IMG/VR virus record: IMGVR_UViG_3300031722_000052
Coordinates: 1-45,959 of that record
Strand: one strand, 5' to 3'
Source: a virus
Length of the DNA stretch: 45,959 nucleotides
The translations under genes were made by a program, and so were the position numbers. Numbering within the stretch: position 1 is the first letter of the stretch; each line of letters begins with the position of its first letter. This document shows, piece after piece, positions 33,568 to 39,366 of the stretch. The notes below the pieces were generated by a model. The model saw only the letters and a list, made by a program, of their open reading frames with translations. It was not told the origin of the DNA and did no database searches.

Positions 33568-33586
33568 TCCATATAGGGCACACTAC
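33568..33586 (-). promoter_or_regulatory. Phage RNA polymerase promoter before the 179-aa gene
   Basis: The minus strand reads GTAGTGTGCCCTATATGGA then TAATCAA, a close match to the recurrent motif. It lies in the 146-nt gap between 33460 and 33607 and faces the 179-aa gene. Nothing else is visible in that gap except the AAAAGG ribosome site at its end. Confidence 0.75.
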
Positions 33587-33606
33587 ACAAGCAACTGCCC
33601 TAAGTA

Positions 33607-33813
33607 TCAGTCCTCGACGATAGCATAGCTCTCGGCGAGGTAGTCAGCCATACGAATGGCTTCATCACTTGTAAGTGCAGTCCAGTCAGAAGACCGGAGA
33701 ACACTAATGAGGTAACGAATATCTGCTTCCTCATCGGTATCAGTAGGAGTAACAGCAGTGCTACTTTTACCTACTGCATTCATAGCCTTGATTGTCTCAA
33801 GTCCATACATCAA
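33607..33813 (-). CDS. Small acidic protein
   Basis: A 68-aa ORF starting MMYGLETIKAMNAV, acidic (TDTDEEADIRYLISVL, SDEAIRMADYLAE). It overlaps the upstream gene by ATGA. The C-terminal helical half resembles small phage regulatory or inhibitor proteins in composition only. Confidence 0.62.
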   Translation of the reverse strand: MMYGLETIKAMNAVGKSSTAVTPTDTDEEADIRYLISVLRSSDWTALTSDEAIRMADYLAESYAIVED

Positions 33814-34091
33814 ACTGTCTCCAGTTCTTGTGCTACTTTAGCAGCGGCTTCATTCTCAGCGATCTGCTTAGCAGTAGCAGCACGCGCATCAGCAAGACGC
33901 TTACGATAGTCTGCTGCCTTATGCCGACGAGCAGGCGTACCGCGTGGAGCATGTGGCGCCTTGTAGAAGTCCGAAATACTCGGAACATCGACGCCGAAAC
34001 GTAGGCACATCATAACAGTCGTCTCATATGGTGACAATATAGGACGATCATTGCTGATAGGGCCAGGAGTGATTTCAGTCTTCTCGGTCAT
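33810..34091 (-). CDS. Small helical protein of unknown function
   Basis: A 93-aa protein, started at MTEKTEITPG (34091), which has AAGGA 7 nt upstream; a longer in-frame start at 34151 would fall inside the 12-bp hairpin. The N-terminal half has YETTVMMCLRFGVDVPSISDFY; the C-terminal half is basic then Ala-rich and coiled coil. It is the first gene after the promoter-like site at 34178. Confidence 0.65.
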   Translation of the reverse strand: MTEKTEITPGPISNDRPILSPYETTVMMCLRFGVDVPSISDFYKAPHAPRGTPARRHKAADYRKRLADARAATAKQIAENEAAAKVAQELETV

Positions 34092-34138
34092 AACGATATC
34101 CTTTGCGCTCTCGGCGCTCTCTACGCTTGTCTTTATCT

Positions 34139-34167
34139 TTGGTAGGCACATCTTCTGTGCCTACCAA
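34139..34167 (-). other. Leader hairpin with a 12-bp perfect stem
   Basis: TTGGTAGGCACA pairs with TGTGCCTACCAA around a 5-nt loop. It sits between the promoter-like motif at 34178 and the gene starting at 34091, in the presumed 5' leader. No U-tract follows on the minus strand, so mRNA stabilisation or RNase III processing is more likely than termination. Confidence 0.65.
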
Positions 34168-34177
34168 TTTAAACTGG

Positions 34178-34195
34178 TCCATATAGACCTCGTCG
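34178..34195 (-). promoter_or_regulatory. Possible degenerate phage promoter
   Basis: The minus strand reads CGACGAGGTCTATATGGA. It keeps the CTATATGGA core but the upstream half differs from the other copies (TAGTATG is missing). It is placed in a gene gap ahead of a leader hairpin. Weakest member of the set. Confidence 0.45.
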
Positions 34196-34210
34196 AACTT
34201 ACGCTGCAAG

Positions 34211-34594
34211 TTACTCTCCGTCTAGGATACGATGCAGCAGTGCCGAAGCATTCTCAAGCTTACGGCGCTCATTAGCCAGCTTGATCTGACTCTGGTTCTC
34301 AGCAGCTTCAATAGCCTCATGATTAGCAGCTGCAACTTCCTTCATCTTACGCACCTTAGCTTCAAGGGCATAAGCTTTCTGGAACTCGTTACCACGATAA
34401 TGATGACTACGCTCGATCTGCTTAACCGAGTGATCTAGGTTAAACTTAAGATGCTCATGCACCTTATCGATCTTGCCTAGTGCAGCATGGAAGATATCCA
34501 GTGCATCCTCAGCCTTAGCATCACGATGCGGAATGCCTTCTTTAAGCTTGTGAGCAAACTGCTTCACAATAGCGATTACTTTACGATGTGGCAT
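34211..34594 (-). CDS. Helical/coiled-coil protein
   Basis: A 127-aa protein rich in Lys, His, Glu and Ala; mostly a long helix (QKAYALEAKVRKMKEVAAANHEAIEAAENQ, then KLANERRKLENASALLHRIL). An initial basic helix HRKVIAIVKQFAHKL could contact nucleic acid. Its start overlaps the preceding stop (TAATG). No family known to me. Confidence 0.68.
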   Translation of the reverse strand: MPHRKVIAIVKQFAHKLKEGIPHRDAKAEDALDIFHAALGKIDKVHEHLKFNLDHSVKQIERSHHYRGNEFQKAYALEAKVRKMKEVAAANHEAIEAAENQSQIKLANERRKLENASALLHRILDGE

Positions 34595-34833
34595 TAGTAT
34601 TCCTCACCCTGATCGATGAAAGCTTGTGCAATACAAGCACGCTCGGCTGTTGTAATGTCAGGCATGAAACGATCGTCTCGCATCATGTCTACACCCTCAT
34701 TGAAATCACCTCGAAGTAGAGGCTCAATCCAACGAGGAAGCTGAAATTTCACAGTCTTAAAGACTGTGACTTCTTTACATACTTTGATCTGCAAGTCAGC
34801 CTCCAATATGATATTCGGTCCAAGCACAGCCAC
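34594..34833 (-). CDS. Small hypothetical protein (GTG start)
   Basis: A 79-aa ORF with a GTG start at 34833 inside the preceding 42-aa gene. Sequence: VTVFKTVKFQLPRWIEPLLRGDFNEGVDMMRDDR, then a helical end (TTAERACIAQAFIDQG). The next gene begins with a TAATG overlap. The start is uncertain because no good ribosome site is visible. Confidence 0.6.
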   Translation of the reverse strand: MAVLGPNIILEADLQIKVCKEVTVFKTVKFQLPRWIEPLLRGDFNEGVDMMRDDRFMPDITTAERACIAQAFIDQGEEY

Positions 34834-34924
34834 TAAGGCTAGATGCTATAAGGATGATAAGAACAAGCGCTGCAACACAATACAGCATTGTATGATCTGG
34901 TTCAGGCGGAGTGTAATAACTCAT
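34796..34924 (-). CDS. Very small membrane protein or lipoprotein
   Basis: A 42-aa ORF (MSYYTPPEPDHTMLYC...). A single hydrophobic helix, CVAALVLIILIASSLSG, ends at LSGCAW, which resembles a lipobox. It overlaps the upstream stop by ATGA and the next gene by 38 nt. Such mini membrane proteins are common in early regions; the function is unknown. Confidence 0.55.
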   Translation of the reverse strand: MSYYTPPEPDHTMLYCVAALVLIILIASSLSGCAWTEYHIGG

Positions 34925-35112
34925 ACGTTTTCGCCTACCTTATAACAAACAACAATACGCTTCATGTCGATCCCATTAAGCGTAATGATATCTGTCTTAC
35001 CATTAGGTGTTTCTTTGAGATGGCACTCTTTAGCAGGCATCTCCTGAACCCAATGATCTATATATTGTCCCTGCATAGTCAATAGGATACCGACGGCTAG
35101 CACACTACCCAC
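34921..35112 (-). CDS. Small single-pass membrane protein (GTG start)
   Basis: A 63-aa protein. I use GTG 35112 because a perfect GGAGG lies 7 nt upstream; a longer frame back to 35232 would run over the 53-aa gene. The N-terminus is hydrophobic (GSVLAVGILLTM), followed by a polar domain DHWVQEMPAKECHLKETPNGK and ITLNGIDMKRIVVCYKVG. It overlaps the preceding gene by 8 nt and the next by ATGA. Confidence 0.6.
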   Translation of the reverse strand: MGSVLAVGILLTMQGQYIDHWVQEMPAKECHLKETPNGKTDIITLNGIDMKRIVVCYKVGENV

Positions 35113-35266
35113 TAGATTTCCTCCGAATTGAAAATGCAGGCTTAAAGCCGTAGCATTTTGGGTTATGACTGTACCATATGTCATTGGTCCAGCCAGGACG
35201 ACGAACATTGTATACGTATATACGCTGTCCACTCAGACACCACGTTATTGATGGGTGTGACCACAT
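35105..35266 (-). CDS. Small basic aromatic protein
   Basis: A 53-aa ORF starting MWSHPSITWCLSGQRIYVYN and ending FSIRRKSSG, rich in Trp, Tyr and Arg. It is joined to the gene before by TAATG and overlaps the next. The repeated coupling pattern of the whole row is the main reason to accept it. Confidence 0.55.
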   Translation of the reverse strand: MWSHPSITWCLSGQRIYVYNVRRPGWTNDIWYSHNPKCYGFKPAFSIRRKSSG

Positions 35267-35346
35267 TAGTGCTTACCGAATAGTAGGGCGTAGGCTACGC
35301 CGGCAGCAAAGCTAAGGATGAAGTACCAGATAACCATCTCGCTCAT
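35266..35346 (-). CDS. Mini membrane protein, 26 aa
   Basis: A 26-aa ORF (MSEMVIWYFILSFAAGVAYA + 6 residues), almost entirely one transmembrane helix. It is joined to both neighbours by TAATG overlaps and has GAGG 8 nt before the start. The length is near the limit for annotation, but the coupling at both ends is specific. Confidence 0.5.
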   Translation of the reverse strand: MSEMVIWYFILSFAAGVAYALLFGKH

Positions 35347-35513
35347 TAGAACGGCCTCGATTGGACACACATACCATATACACCAGCAGAGTTGTCTGGA
35401 TTGTCTGTACGTATTGCCTCAGCAGCTACTTTACATTCCGCTAGTGAATTGTAATGATCTGGCACTACAACCATGGCTGACGAGTATAGCTTAATTATAA
35501 GATACCACCACAT
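35346..35513 (-). CDS. Small protein with hydrophobic N-terminus
   Basis: A 55-aa ORF starting MWWYLIIKLYSSAMVVV, possibly a membrane segment or signal, followed by a polar part with Cys27 and Cys49 that could form a disulphide if exported. TAATG overlaps at both ends. Unknown function. Confidence 0.55.
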   Translation of the reverse strand: MWWYLIIKLYSSAMVVVPDHYNSLAECKVAAEAIRTDNPDNSAGVYGMCVQSRPF

Positions 35514-35719
35514 TAAGCAAATACCTTCCCGCGATGTGCACGCATCTTGCTGGCAGTCAGTGCACAGTCCAGCAAATCATCGCTGTAATATGCAGACTTC
35601 TCAGCCTTATCGTAACTGTCCTCAGGGAAAGACACCCGAAATTCAGAGGTGCCACCTACCCGGCTTAAGGTCATTTGGTGCTGTTGGCACCGTTGCCTAG
35701 CCTCGCGCAAATTTATCAT
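35513..35719 (-). CDS. Small hypothetical protein heading the coupled mini-gene row
   Basis: A 68-aa ORF starting MINLREARQRCQQHQMTLSR with AAAGG 7 nt upstream. The N-terminal helix plus short beta segment (TSEFRVSFPE) and a helical end (SDDLLDCALTASKMR) is a layout seen in many small phage proteins. It is the first of seven small genes joined mostly by TAATG or ATGA. Confidence 0.68.
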   Translation of the reverse strand: MINLREARQRCQQHQMTLSRVGGTSEFRVSFPEDSYDKAEKSAYYSDDLLDCALTASKMRAHRGKVFA

Positions 35720-35757
35720 TTTAGTGCCTTTAACTGTTGGCTAGAGCAATTGACTGG

Positions 35758-35946
35758 CTATGAATTAGCCAGTACTTTCTGCTCAATAGCGATCAGGGAC
35801 ATATACCCGTTATGACGGGCGATATCGTCACGACTAGCCTTAGGCGCCATAGCCTTCTGCTTATGCCAGATATACATACGACGCAGTACCTCACGGGCAC
35901 GATTACCGTAAGTCTGCCGCATGTAGATTGCTGATTGTACTTGCAT
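35758..35946 (-). CDS. Small basic protein
   Basis: A 62-aa protein, started at MQVQSAIYMR (35946) because AGGAGA lies 7 nt upstream; the longer frame to 36060 has no ribosome site. Strongly basic (NRAREVLRRMYIWHKQKAMAPKASRDDI), perhaps RNA- or protein-binding. It ends 39 nt before the mini-gene row. Confidence 0.6.
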   Translation of the reverse strand: MQVQSAIYMRQTYGNRAREVLRRMYIWHKQKAMAPKASRDDIARHNGYMSLIAIEQKVLANS

Positions 35947-36266
35947 TATCGTATCTCCTAGTTGAACACGATTGTTCATTGATCTCTGTCCGAAGTATAG
36001 TCCGCTCTTAACATTATATGCATTGGATGGTCTGTGATCAGCAGATACATCATCTCGCATACCATAAGATTAAACGCCTATTCCGAGGGACAGGATCGTG
36101 AGCAACCAAGCAGATTTCTCTTGTGTGACAATGTTTCATTACCTAAGGCACGCAGCAATTAGGCAATCTACTTCAAGGCATACACATGGTATTATCTCAC
36201 TCCGAATACCTGCAAACAGGCTGAGCGACAATGGCACGTAGGCCAGTAATGTTAATACATAGCTCC
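35947..36266. other. 320-nt gap without a convincing gene
   Basis: No frame with start, ribosome site and reasonable length was found on either strand. On the minus strand there are small hairpins (GGTATT/AATACC with an 11-nt loop; CCTAA/TTAGG), but no long closing stem like those of the structured RNAs elsewhere, no phage-type promoter motif and no U-tract terminator. Confidence 0.5.
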
Positions 36267-36449
36267 CTACCGAGCTGGTCCGGACAGGAATACATACACT
36301 ATAGGCCAACGGCCAGCTAGTGGTTGATGCGGGACTGCATTATCAACATAATCCTCGTATTTGTGATTAACGAGGTTCATAATGTATTCCAGCTTGAGAG
36401 ACATGTAATCCCGGACTGCTATATAGCGCCAGAAGTACCGTTCATTCAT
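36267..36449 (-). CDS. Small hypothetical protein
   Basis: A 60-aa ORF starting MNERYFWRYIAVRDYMSLKL, aromatic and basic. AAGGAG lies upstream at a slightly long distance. It is separated from the preceding gene by 24 nt and followed by the 320-nt gap. No family recognised. Confidence 0.58.
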   Translation of the reverse strand: MNERYFWRYIAVRDYMSLKLEYIMNLVNHKYEDYVDNAVPHQPLAGRWPIVYVFLSGPAR

Positions 36450-36473
36450 GCTGGTAATTCTCCTTAGCTTAAG

Positions 36474-36845
36474 TCAGATCAAGTCTGCCCTGCCAATAAG
36501 CGTAGCAGTAGACTTACGGAATATCATCTGAGTATCGCCGATATAGTAATCCTCAGTCTGGTATATAGCGATACGAAAGCCATCTTCTTGCAAACCACGC
36601 AATACATGCTCTTTGTATATCCACTGACGCATCTGCTCTAGGCTCTTAAATCCAAAGAAGTATTGACTCTTATCCTCCAGCTCATACCAAGGCCGAGCTA
36701 AAAGTCTATCCGAGCTAGGTGTAGGATGTTTATCCTCGTATGTATCAGGATCATAGGAAGGCAGATCATACCAGCATTCTGGTCTACCTGCTTGATACAA
36801 CCCAATATCGAACGCATTAACTACCCTAAAGCATAGCTCTTTCAT
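36474..36845 (-). CDS. Hypothetical protein
   Basis: A 123-aa protein starting MKELCFRVVNAFDIGLYQAGR. An aromatic, acidic first half (CWYDLPSYDPDTYEDKHPTP) is followed by FFGFKSLEQMRQWIYKEHVLRGLQEDGF and a beta-rich end. It overlaps the membrane-protein stop by ATGA. It may be an early host take-over protein, judged only by place. Confidence 0.68.
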   Translation of the reverse strand: MKELCFRVVNAFDIGLYQAGRPECWYDLPSYDPDTYEDKHPTPSSDRLLARPWYELEDKSQYFFGFKSLEQMRQWIYKEHVLRGLQEDGFRIAIYQTEDYYIGDTQMIFRKSTATLIGRADLI

Positions 36846-37192
36846 TGGAACACCTTAGCCCATGTAGGTGCATAGTACACCCAGGTTGCAGATACAGTCG
36901 GTATTACGAGATAGCGTCTACCAAAAGACACCTTGAGCTTCTTATAGCCCATAAGCTTACGCATTACCGTCAGACTAGCCGACATGAATATACCAGCAAT
37001 ACTAGCTGATACTACACCAGAGAATGTCTCATGATACACGTAGATCATAAGTACAGTGAATGTAATATCCACGATATTGGCATACCCAAGCCATTTACGC
37101 ATATCAGAGCGTGCCATCATAATGAAGCACGTTACAACTGTAGCGATACCAGCGAATGCGAAGCCAATAAGGCCAGCGATTACTACGTCCAT
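36842..37192 (-). CDS. Multi-pass membrane protein
   Basis: A 116-aa protein with three probable transmembrane segments (residues about 4-27, 40-57 and 60-80) and a basic loop MRKLMGYKKLKVSFGRRY. AGGAG lies 7 nt before ATG. It could alter host membrane properties or exclude other phages; no homologue is recognised. Confidence 0.68.
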   Translation of the reverse strand: MDVVIAGLIGFAFAGIATVVTCFIMMARSDMRKWLGYANIVDITFTVLMIYVYHETFSGVVSASIAGIFMSASLTVMRKLMGYKKLKVSFGRRYLVIPTVSATWVYYAPTWAKVFQ

Positions 37193-37218
37193 GACATAGC
37201 TCCTATTGTGTTCACTAA

Positions 37219-37252
37219 TCTAGCAGCATTAAAGGCATCCACCACTGCTAGA
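37219..37252 (-). other. Intergenic hairpin TCTAGCAG/CTGCTAGA
   Basis: An 8-bp perfect stem with an 18-nt loop, in the 80-nt gap between the 177-aa and membrane-protein genes. No U-tract follows. It resembles the hairpin at 32868-32895 in the CTAGCAG arm, so the two may share a role such as RNase processing. Confidence 0.5.
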
Positions 37253-37272
37253 CTATGAGCACAAGTTAGGCG

Positions 37273-37806
37273 TTAGTTCTCAACGCCAGTCTTCTGTGCA
37301 TCAATGTGATGCGTCTTGAGCGCCATAATCAGAGGCGAGTAGTCCCGGCCAGTAGCCTTAGAGTCTGCCTCCAGCTTCTTGATGGCTGCATTAGCCCACG
37401 CATTGAAGTCGAGCGGGATATAAGCCGCACCCTCAAGCGCCTTAAACTTCCAGAAAGGCTGCACCATAGCCTCACCAATACGCCATTTCTTGCTGGCATC
37501 AAAGCGCCATGAAGGCTTGTCACCCTCATTAAGAGGGCCGTATGTCAGTTCGCCGAACGTCTCGAACCACTTCATGAGCGAGTTCACACGCACCATTTCT
37601 GGCATAGCGTCGAGGAACTGTGTCAAGACGTTCATATTCCGGTGCTTGGCAACGAAAGACAACACGCTACACGCTAGTACATGCACCTCATGCTGCATAT
37701 CCTTGGCACTGGTCTTGAGTGCCGCCGTGCGAGTGTCGATATCCTTCTTCTTGAGGATAAGCGCAATAGCAGCCGTAGTGGCTGGAACCTGATTAGCCTT
37801 AGTCAT
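37273..37806 (-). CDS. Early protein of unknown function, probably well expressed
   Basis: A 177-aa protein. Helical N-terminal part (TTAAIALILKKKDIDTRTAALKT), then a HRNMNVLTQFLDAMPEMVRVNSLMKWFETFG segment and GEAMVQPFWKFKALEG. Codons end in C/G more often than in neighbouring early genes, as in the capsid gene, so it may be abundant. AAGGAG lies 9 nt before ATG and the upstream small gene stops 1 nt before it. No domain recognised. Confidence 0.7.
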   Translation of the reverse strand: MTKANQVPATTAAIALILKKKDIDTRTAALKTSAKDMQHEVHVLACSVLSFVAKHRNMNVLTQFLDAMPEMVRVNSLMKWFETFGELTYGPLNEGDKPSWRFDASKKWRIGEAMVQPFWKFKALEGAAYIPLDFNAWANAAIKKLEADSKATGRDYSPLIMALKTHHIDAQKTGVEN

Positions 37807-37807
37807 A

Positions 37808-37972
37808 TTAGTATTCTCCTTCTACACGGAATGCACGCAAGGCTTCAATATGCTTGCGTTGTTGTTGAACCTTGTTCATATGCCGGATGAACATATACTC
37901 GTTAATGTTCGCCCGTAGTACCATGCAACCTACGGCCATAAAGCCGATTGCAATAATAGATGCAACAACCAT
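37808..37972 (-). CDS. Small membrane protein, first gene of the early region
   Basis: A 54-aa protein, started at MVVASIIAIGFMAVGC (37972), with AGGAG 8 nt upstream. One transmembrane segment (residues 2-19) and a basic cytoplasmic helix (RHMNKVQQQRKHIEALRAF). A longer frame back to 38089 would cover the structured RNA at 37989-38096 and lacks a ribosome site. Confidence 0.65.
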   Translation of the reverse strand: MVVASIIAIGFMAVGCMVLRANINEYMFIRHMNKVQQQRKHIEALRAFRVEGEY

Positions 37973-37988
37973 GTTACATACTCCTGTT

Positions 37989-38096
37989 AGGTTAGTAGAA
38001 TACAGGCTTGGCTTGTCCGACACTACACAACGGTAGCATATCCCTGTAGGCATCAGCCTTTTATGTCGCGCCTTGTTTCCTGTATTCAACTAACCT
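37989..38096 (-). ncRNA. Structured RNA with an 18-bp closing stem before the first early gene
   Basis: Inverted repeats 37989-38006 and 38079-38096 pair over 18 positions with one mismatch. The interior has CGACA/TGTCG, AGGC-TGAT-GCCT and CTAC/GTAG helices, giving a branched fold. It contains CAGGGATATG, similar to CAGGGATCATG in the RNA at 32637-32727. It ends 16 nt before the ATG at 37972, so the AGGAG site is just outside the stem. Confidence 0.55.
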
Positions 38097-38101
38097 CACA
38101 A

Positions 38102-38222
38102 GAGATACACACTAGGTTACTCAGAGACCTGCTAGTAATAGCTTGGATTATCCTACGGTTAAGAGTGATAATTCCTTAATGCTACTACCTACAAGCTACC
38201 TTGCTTAGTAAGTGTATATCTC
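38102..38222 (-). ncRNA. Long imperfect hairpin in the early leader
   Basis: On the minus strand, GAGATATACAC and GTGTATCTC at the outer ends pair with a small bulge. Inside, TTACT/AGTAA, AGTAGC/GCTA(TT)ACT and GGAATTATC/GATAATCC continue the helix. There is no coding frame of note. It is 5 nt from the RNA at 37989-38096, and its outer stem shares three bases with the next element. Confidence 0.42.
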
Positions 38223-38319
38223 AAGAGCAGTCCGGAATAGGTCTAGCCATGTCCGTTACCGTTACACTAGTAGATATCATTAATCGCGCCCTTGATGTCG
38301 GGACTGATAACTGCTCTTG
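38222..38319 (-). ncRNA. Structured RNA with a 9-bp closing stem
   Basis: CAAGAGCAG (38222-38230) and CTGCTCTTG (38311-38319) pair perfectly. A second possible pairing, CAGTCC with GGACTG, competes with the inner part of the stem, which could form a switch. No coding frame. It belongs to the same tandem leader as the elements at 37989 and 38102. Confidence 0.42.
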
Positions 38320-38560
38320 TGTCTGTCTAATCACGCTATCCAGCGTTACTAGCAGAATGTCCGATGTTTCGCTTATCAGGCGGGTAATCGTATAGAGCGT
38401 GCCAGCTTGGTATTGCCTTGGCCTAACACCCTGTACCCTTTATGCACGTCTACCAGATAGCTATAACAAGCTAGAGCTAAGTAGCTTAGAAGGGCTTTCC
38501 GTAAGCCAGAGTGGCTAGGCGGTAGCGACGTCTTCAGTGACCCCCTTTAGATACCCAAAA
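38320..38560. other. Gene-free upstream leader segment
   Basis: No frame with a ribosome site was found on either strand. Short hairpins such as GGCTT-TCCGT-AAGCC occur, with no U-tract. It separates the AT-rich repeat region from the structured leader RNAs. I found no convincing host sigma-70 promoter here by eye. Confidence 0.4.
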
Positions 38561-38780
38561 CATATAGATAGCTATATCCTATAGGTTGTAATAGCTATTT
38601 ATCTTATATCTTATTGAAATCATTATATAATATCTTTACTGATACCGTATATTGCTATCTATATCCTATCTTATATCTATCTCTAGCTCTATCTATAGGT
38701 TGTATTGATAGGGTATCTTATCCTTCCTTATCATGCTCTCCGATCGGTCTATTGTCTGGTCTATGATCTAGCAGGGTAGC

Positions 38781-38804
38781 GGTAGTGGTGTTGGTAGTGG
38801 TGTC
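38781..38804. repeat. Tandem 12-mer, two copies
   Basis: GGTAGTGGTGTT is followed directly by GGTAGTGGTGTC. It is a G/T-rich island in the AT-rich region and may be a protein-binding site. The function is unknown. Confidence 0.75.
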
Positions 38805-38912
38805 TTACCAGGTGTGGTCTACTATTGGTATTATATATGTATTCTTATTGGTATATGTATCTCATTAGTTGTATGGTTATCTTATTGATATGATTATATT
38901 ATATATGTATAG

Positions 38913-38937
38913 CTATCTACGATAGTTGTAACTGATA
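38913..38937 (-). promoter_or_regulatory. Conserved leader element, copy 2
   Basis: The same 18-nt TATCAGTTACAACTATCG as at 20535-20552, running into a CTATC-GTA-GATAG hairpin (loop differs by one base). It lies about 45 nt downstream of the phage-type promoter at 38980. A shared mRNA-stabilising or binding site is likely. Confidence 0.58.
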
Positions 38938-38979
38938 CCAACCAGTAGATGCAAATCGTAGGGTTTGGTATTGTTTATA

Positions 38980-38997
38980 TCCATATAGGGCATAACA
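38980..38997 (-). promoter_or_regulatory. Phage RNA polymerase promoter near the left end (T7 phiOL-like position)
   Basis: The minus strand reads TGTTATGCCCTATATGGA then TATAAAC. Good match to the recurrent motif. It is the first such site before the early genes, comparable to phiOL of T7, which lies just inside the left terminal repeat. Confidence 0.72.
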
Positions 38998-39278
38998 GTC
39001 TGATATAAGGGATTGACCATAGGCTAGTCTGGATGATAAGAGATATAGATAGCCGGACATACCCATCGGCATACAGGCTTAGGAGCAACTGGATAGCTAG
39101 TGTATAGCTAATCATATATCATAGTACATAGCAGGTGCACCCTACTGGCTTATGGCCATAGTACGGCTAGCAGGCTGCAGCATAGCGACCGACGATATCG
39201 GCGCAATTATAAGGACTTGGGCTTTCGGGCCGGGCTATGGGGGAAATCCGCCGCGGTTAGTTATTAGATACCCCTACG
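38998..39278. other. Gene-free segment between late terminator and leftmost promoter
   Basis: No supported gene. It includes a G-rich stretch (39203-39245) and AGATATAGATAG-type repeats similar to those in the AT-rich region. By position it could contain one end of the terminal repeat. No phage-type promoter motif in it. Confidence 0.45.
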
Positions 39279-39322
39279 AAAAATTGTACCTCCCTAGAGA
39301 TACGCTATGTATACTCTAGGGA
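39279..39322 (-). terminator. Probable terminator at the end of the late operon
   Basis: TCCCTAGAG pairs with CTCTAGGGA (9 bp; loop 14 nt, with a possible TAC/GTA extension). On the minus strand GGTACAA and then five U follow. It starts 44 nt past the last late gene. The spacing between stem and U-tract is longer than ideal. Confidence 0.5.
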
Positions 39323-39366
39323 TTAGTACTGGAATAACTAGGAGATAACCTCAGTTTAACTCAGTC

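Larger units (their letters stand above)
38561..38940. other. AT-rich repeat region near the presumed left genome end
   Basis: About 380 nt made largely of CTATCT/ATATCTTAT-like runs on the plus strand, with recurring motifs such as CTATAGGTTGTA (two near copies at about 38579 and 38693) and the leader element at 38913. No genes. T7 has short-repeat arrays beside its terminal repeats, so this may belong to the ends or to an early-promoter/terminase site. It lies between late and early gene blocks. Confidence 0.45.

Noticed and set aside
35113-35232. Longer 103-aa version of the 63-aa membrane protein
   Set aside because: GTG 35232 has no ribosome site and runs over the 53-aa gene; GGAGG upstream of GTG 35112 is a better start.
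37973-38089. N-terminal extension of the 54-aa membrane protein
   Set aside because: It would cover the 18-bp stem RNA, lacks a ribosome site and adds no feature; AGGAG before 37972 decides the start.
39001-39040. Plus-strand sigma-70-like promoter (TTGACC and ATAAGA)
   Set aside because: No gene follows it on the plus strand and the -10 match is weak.
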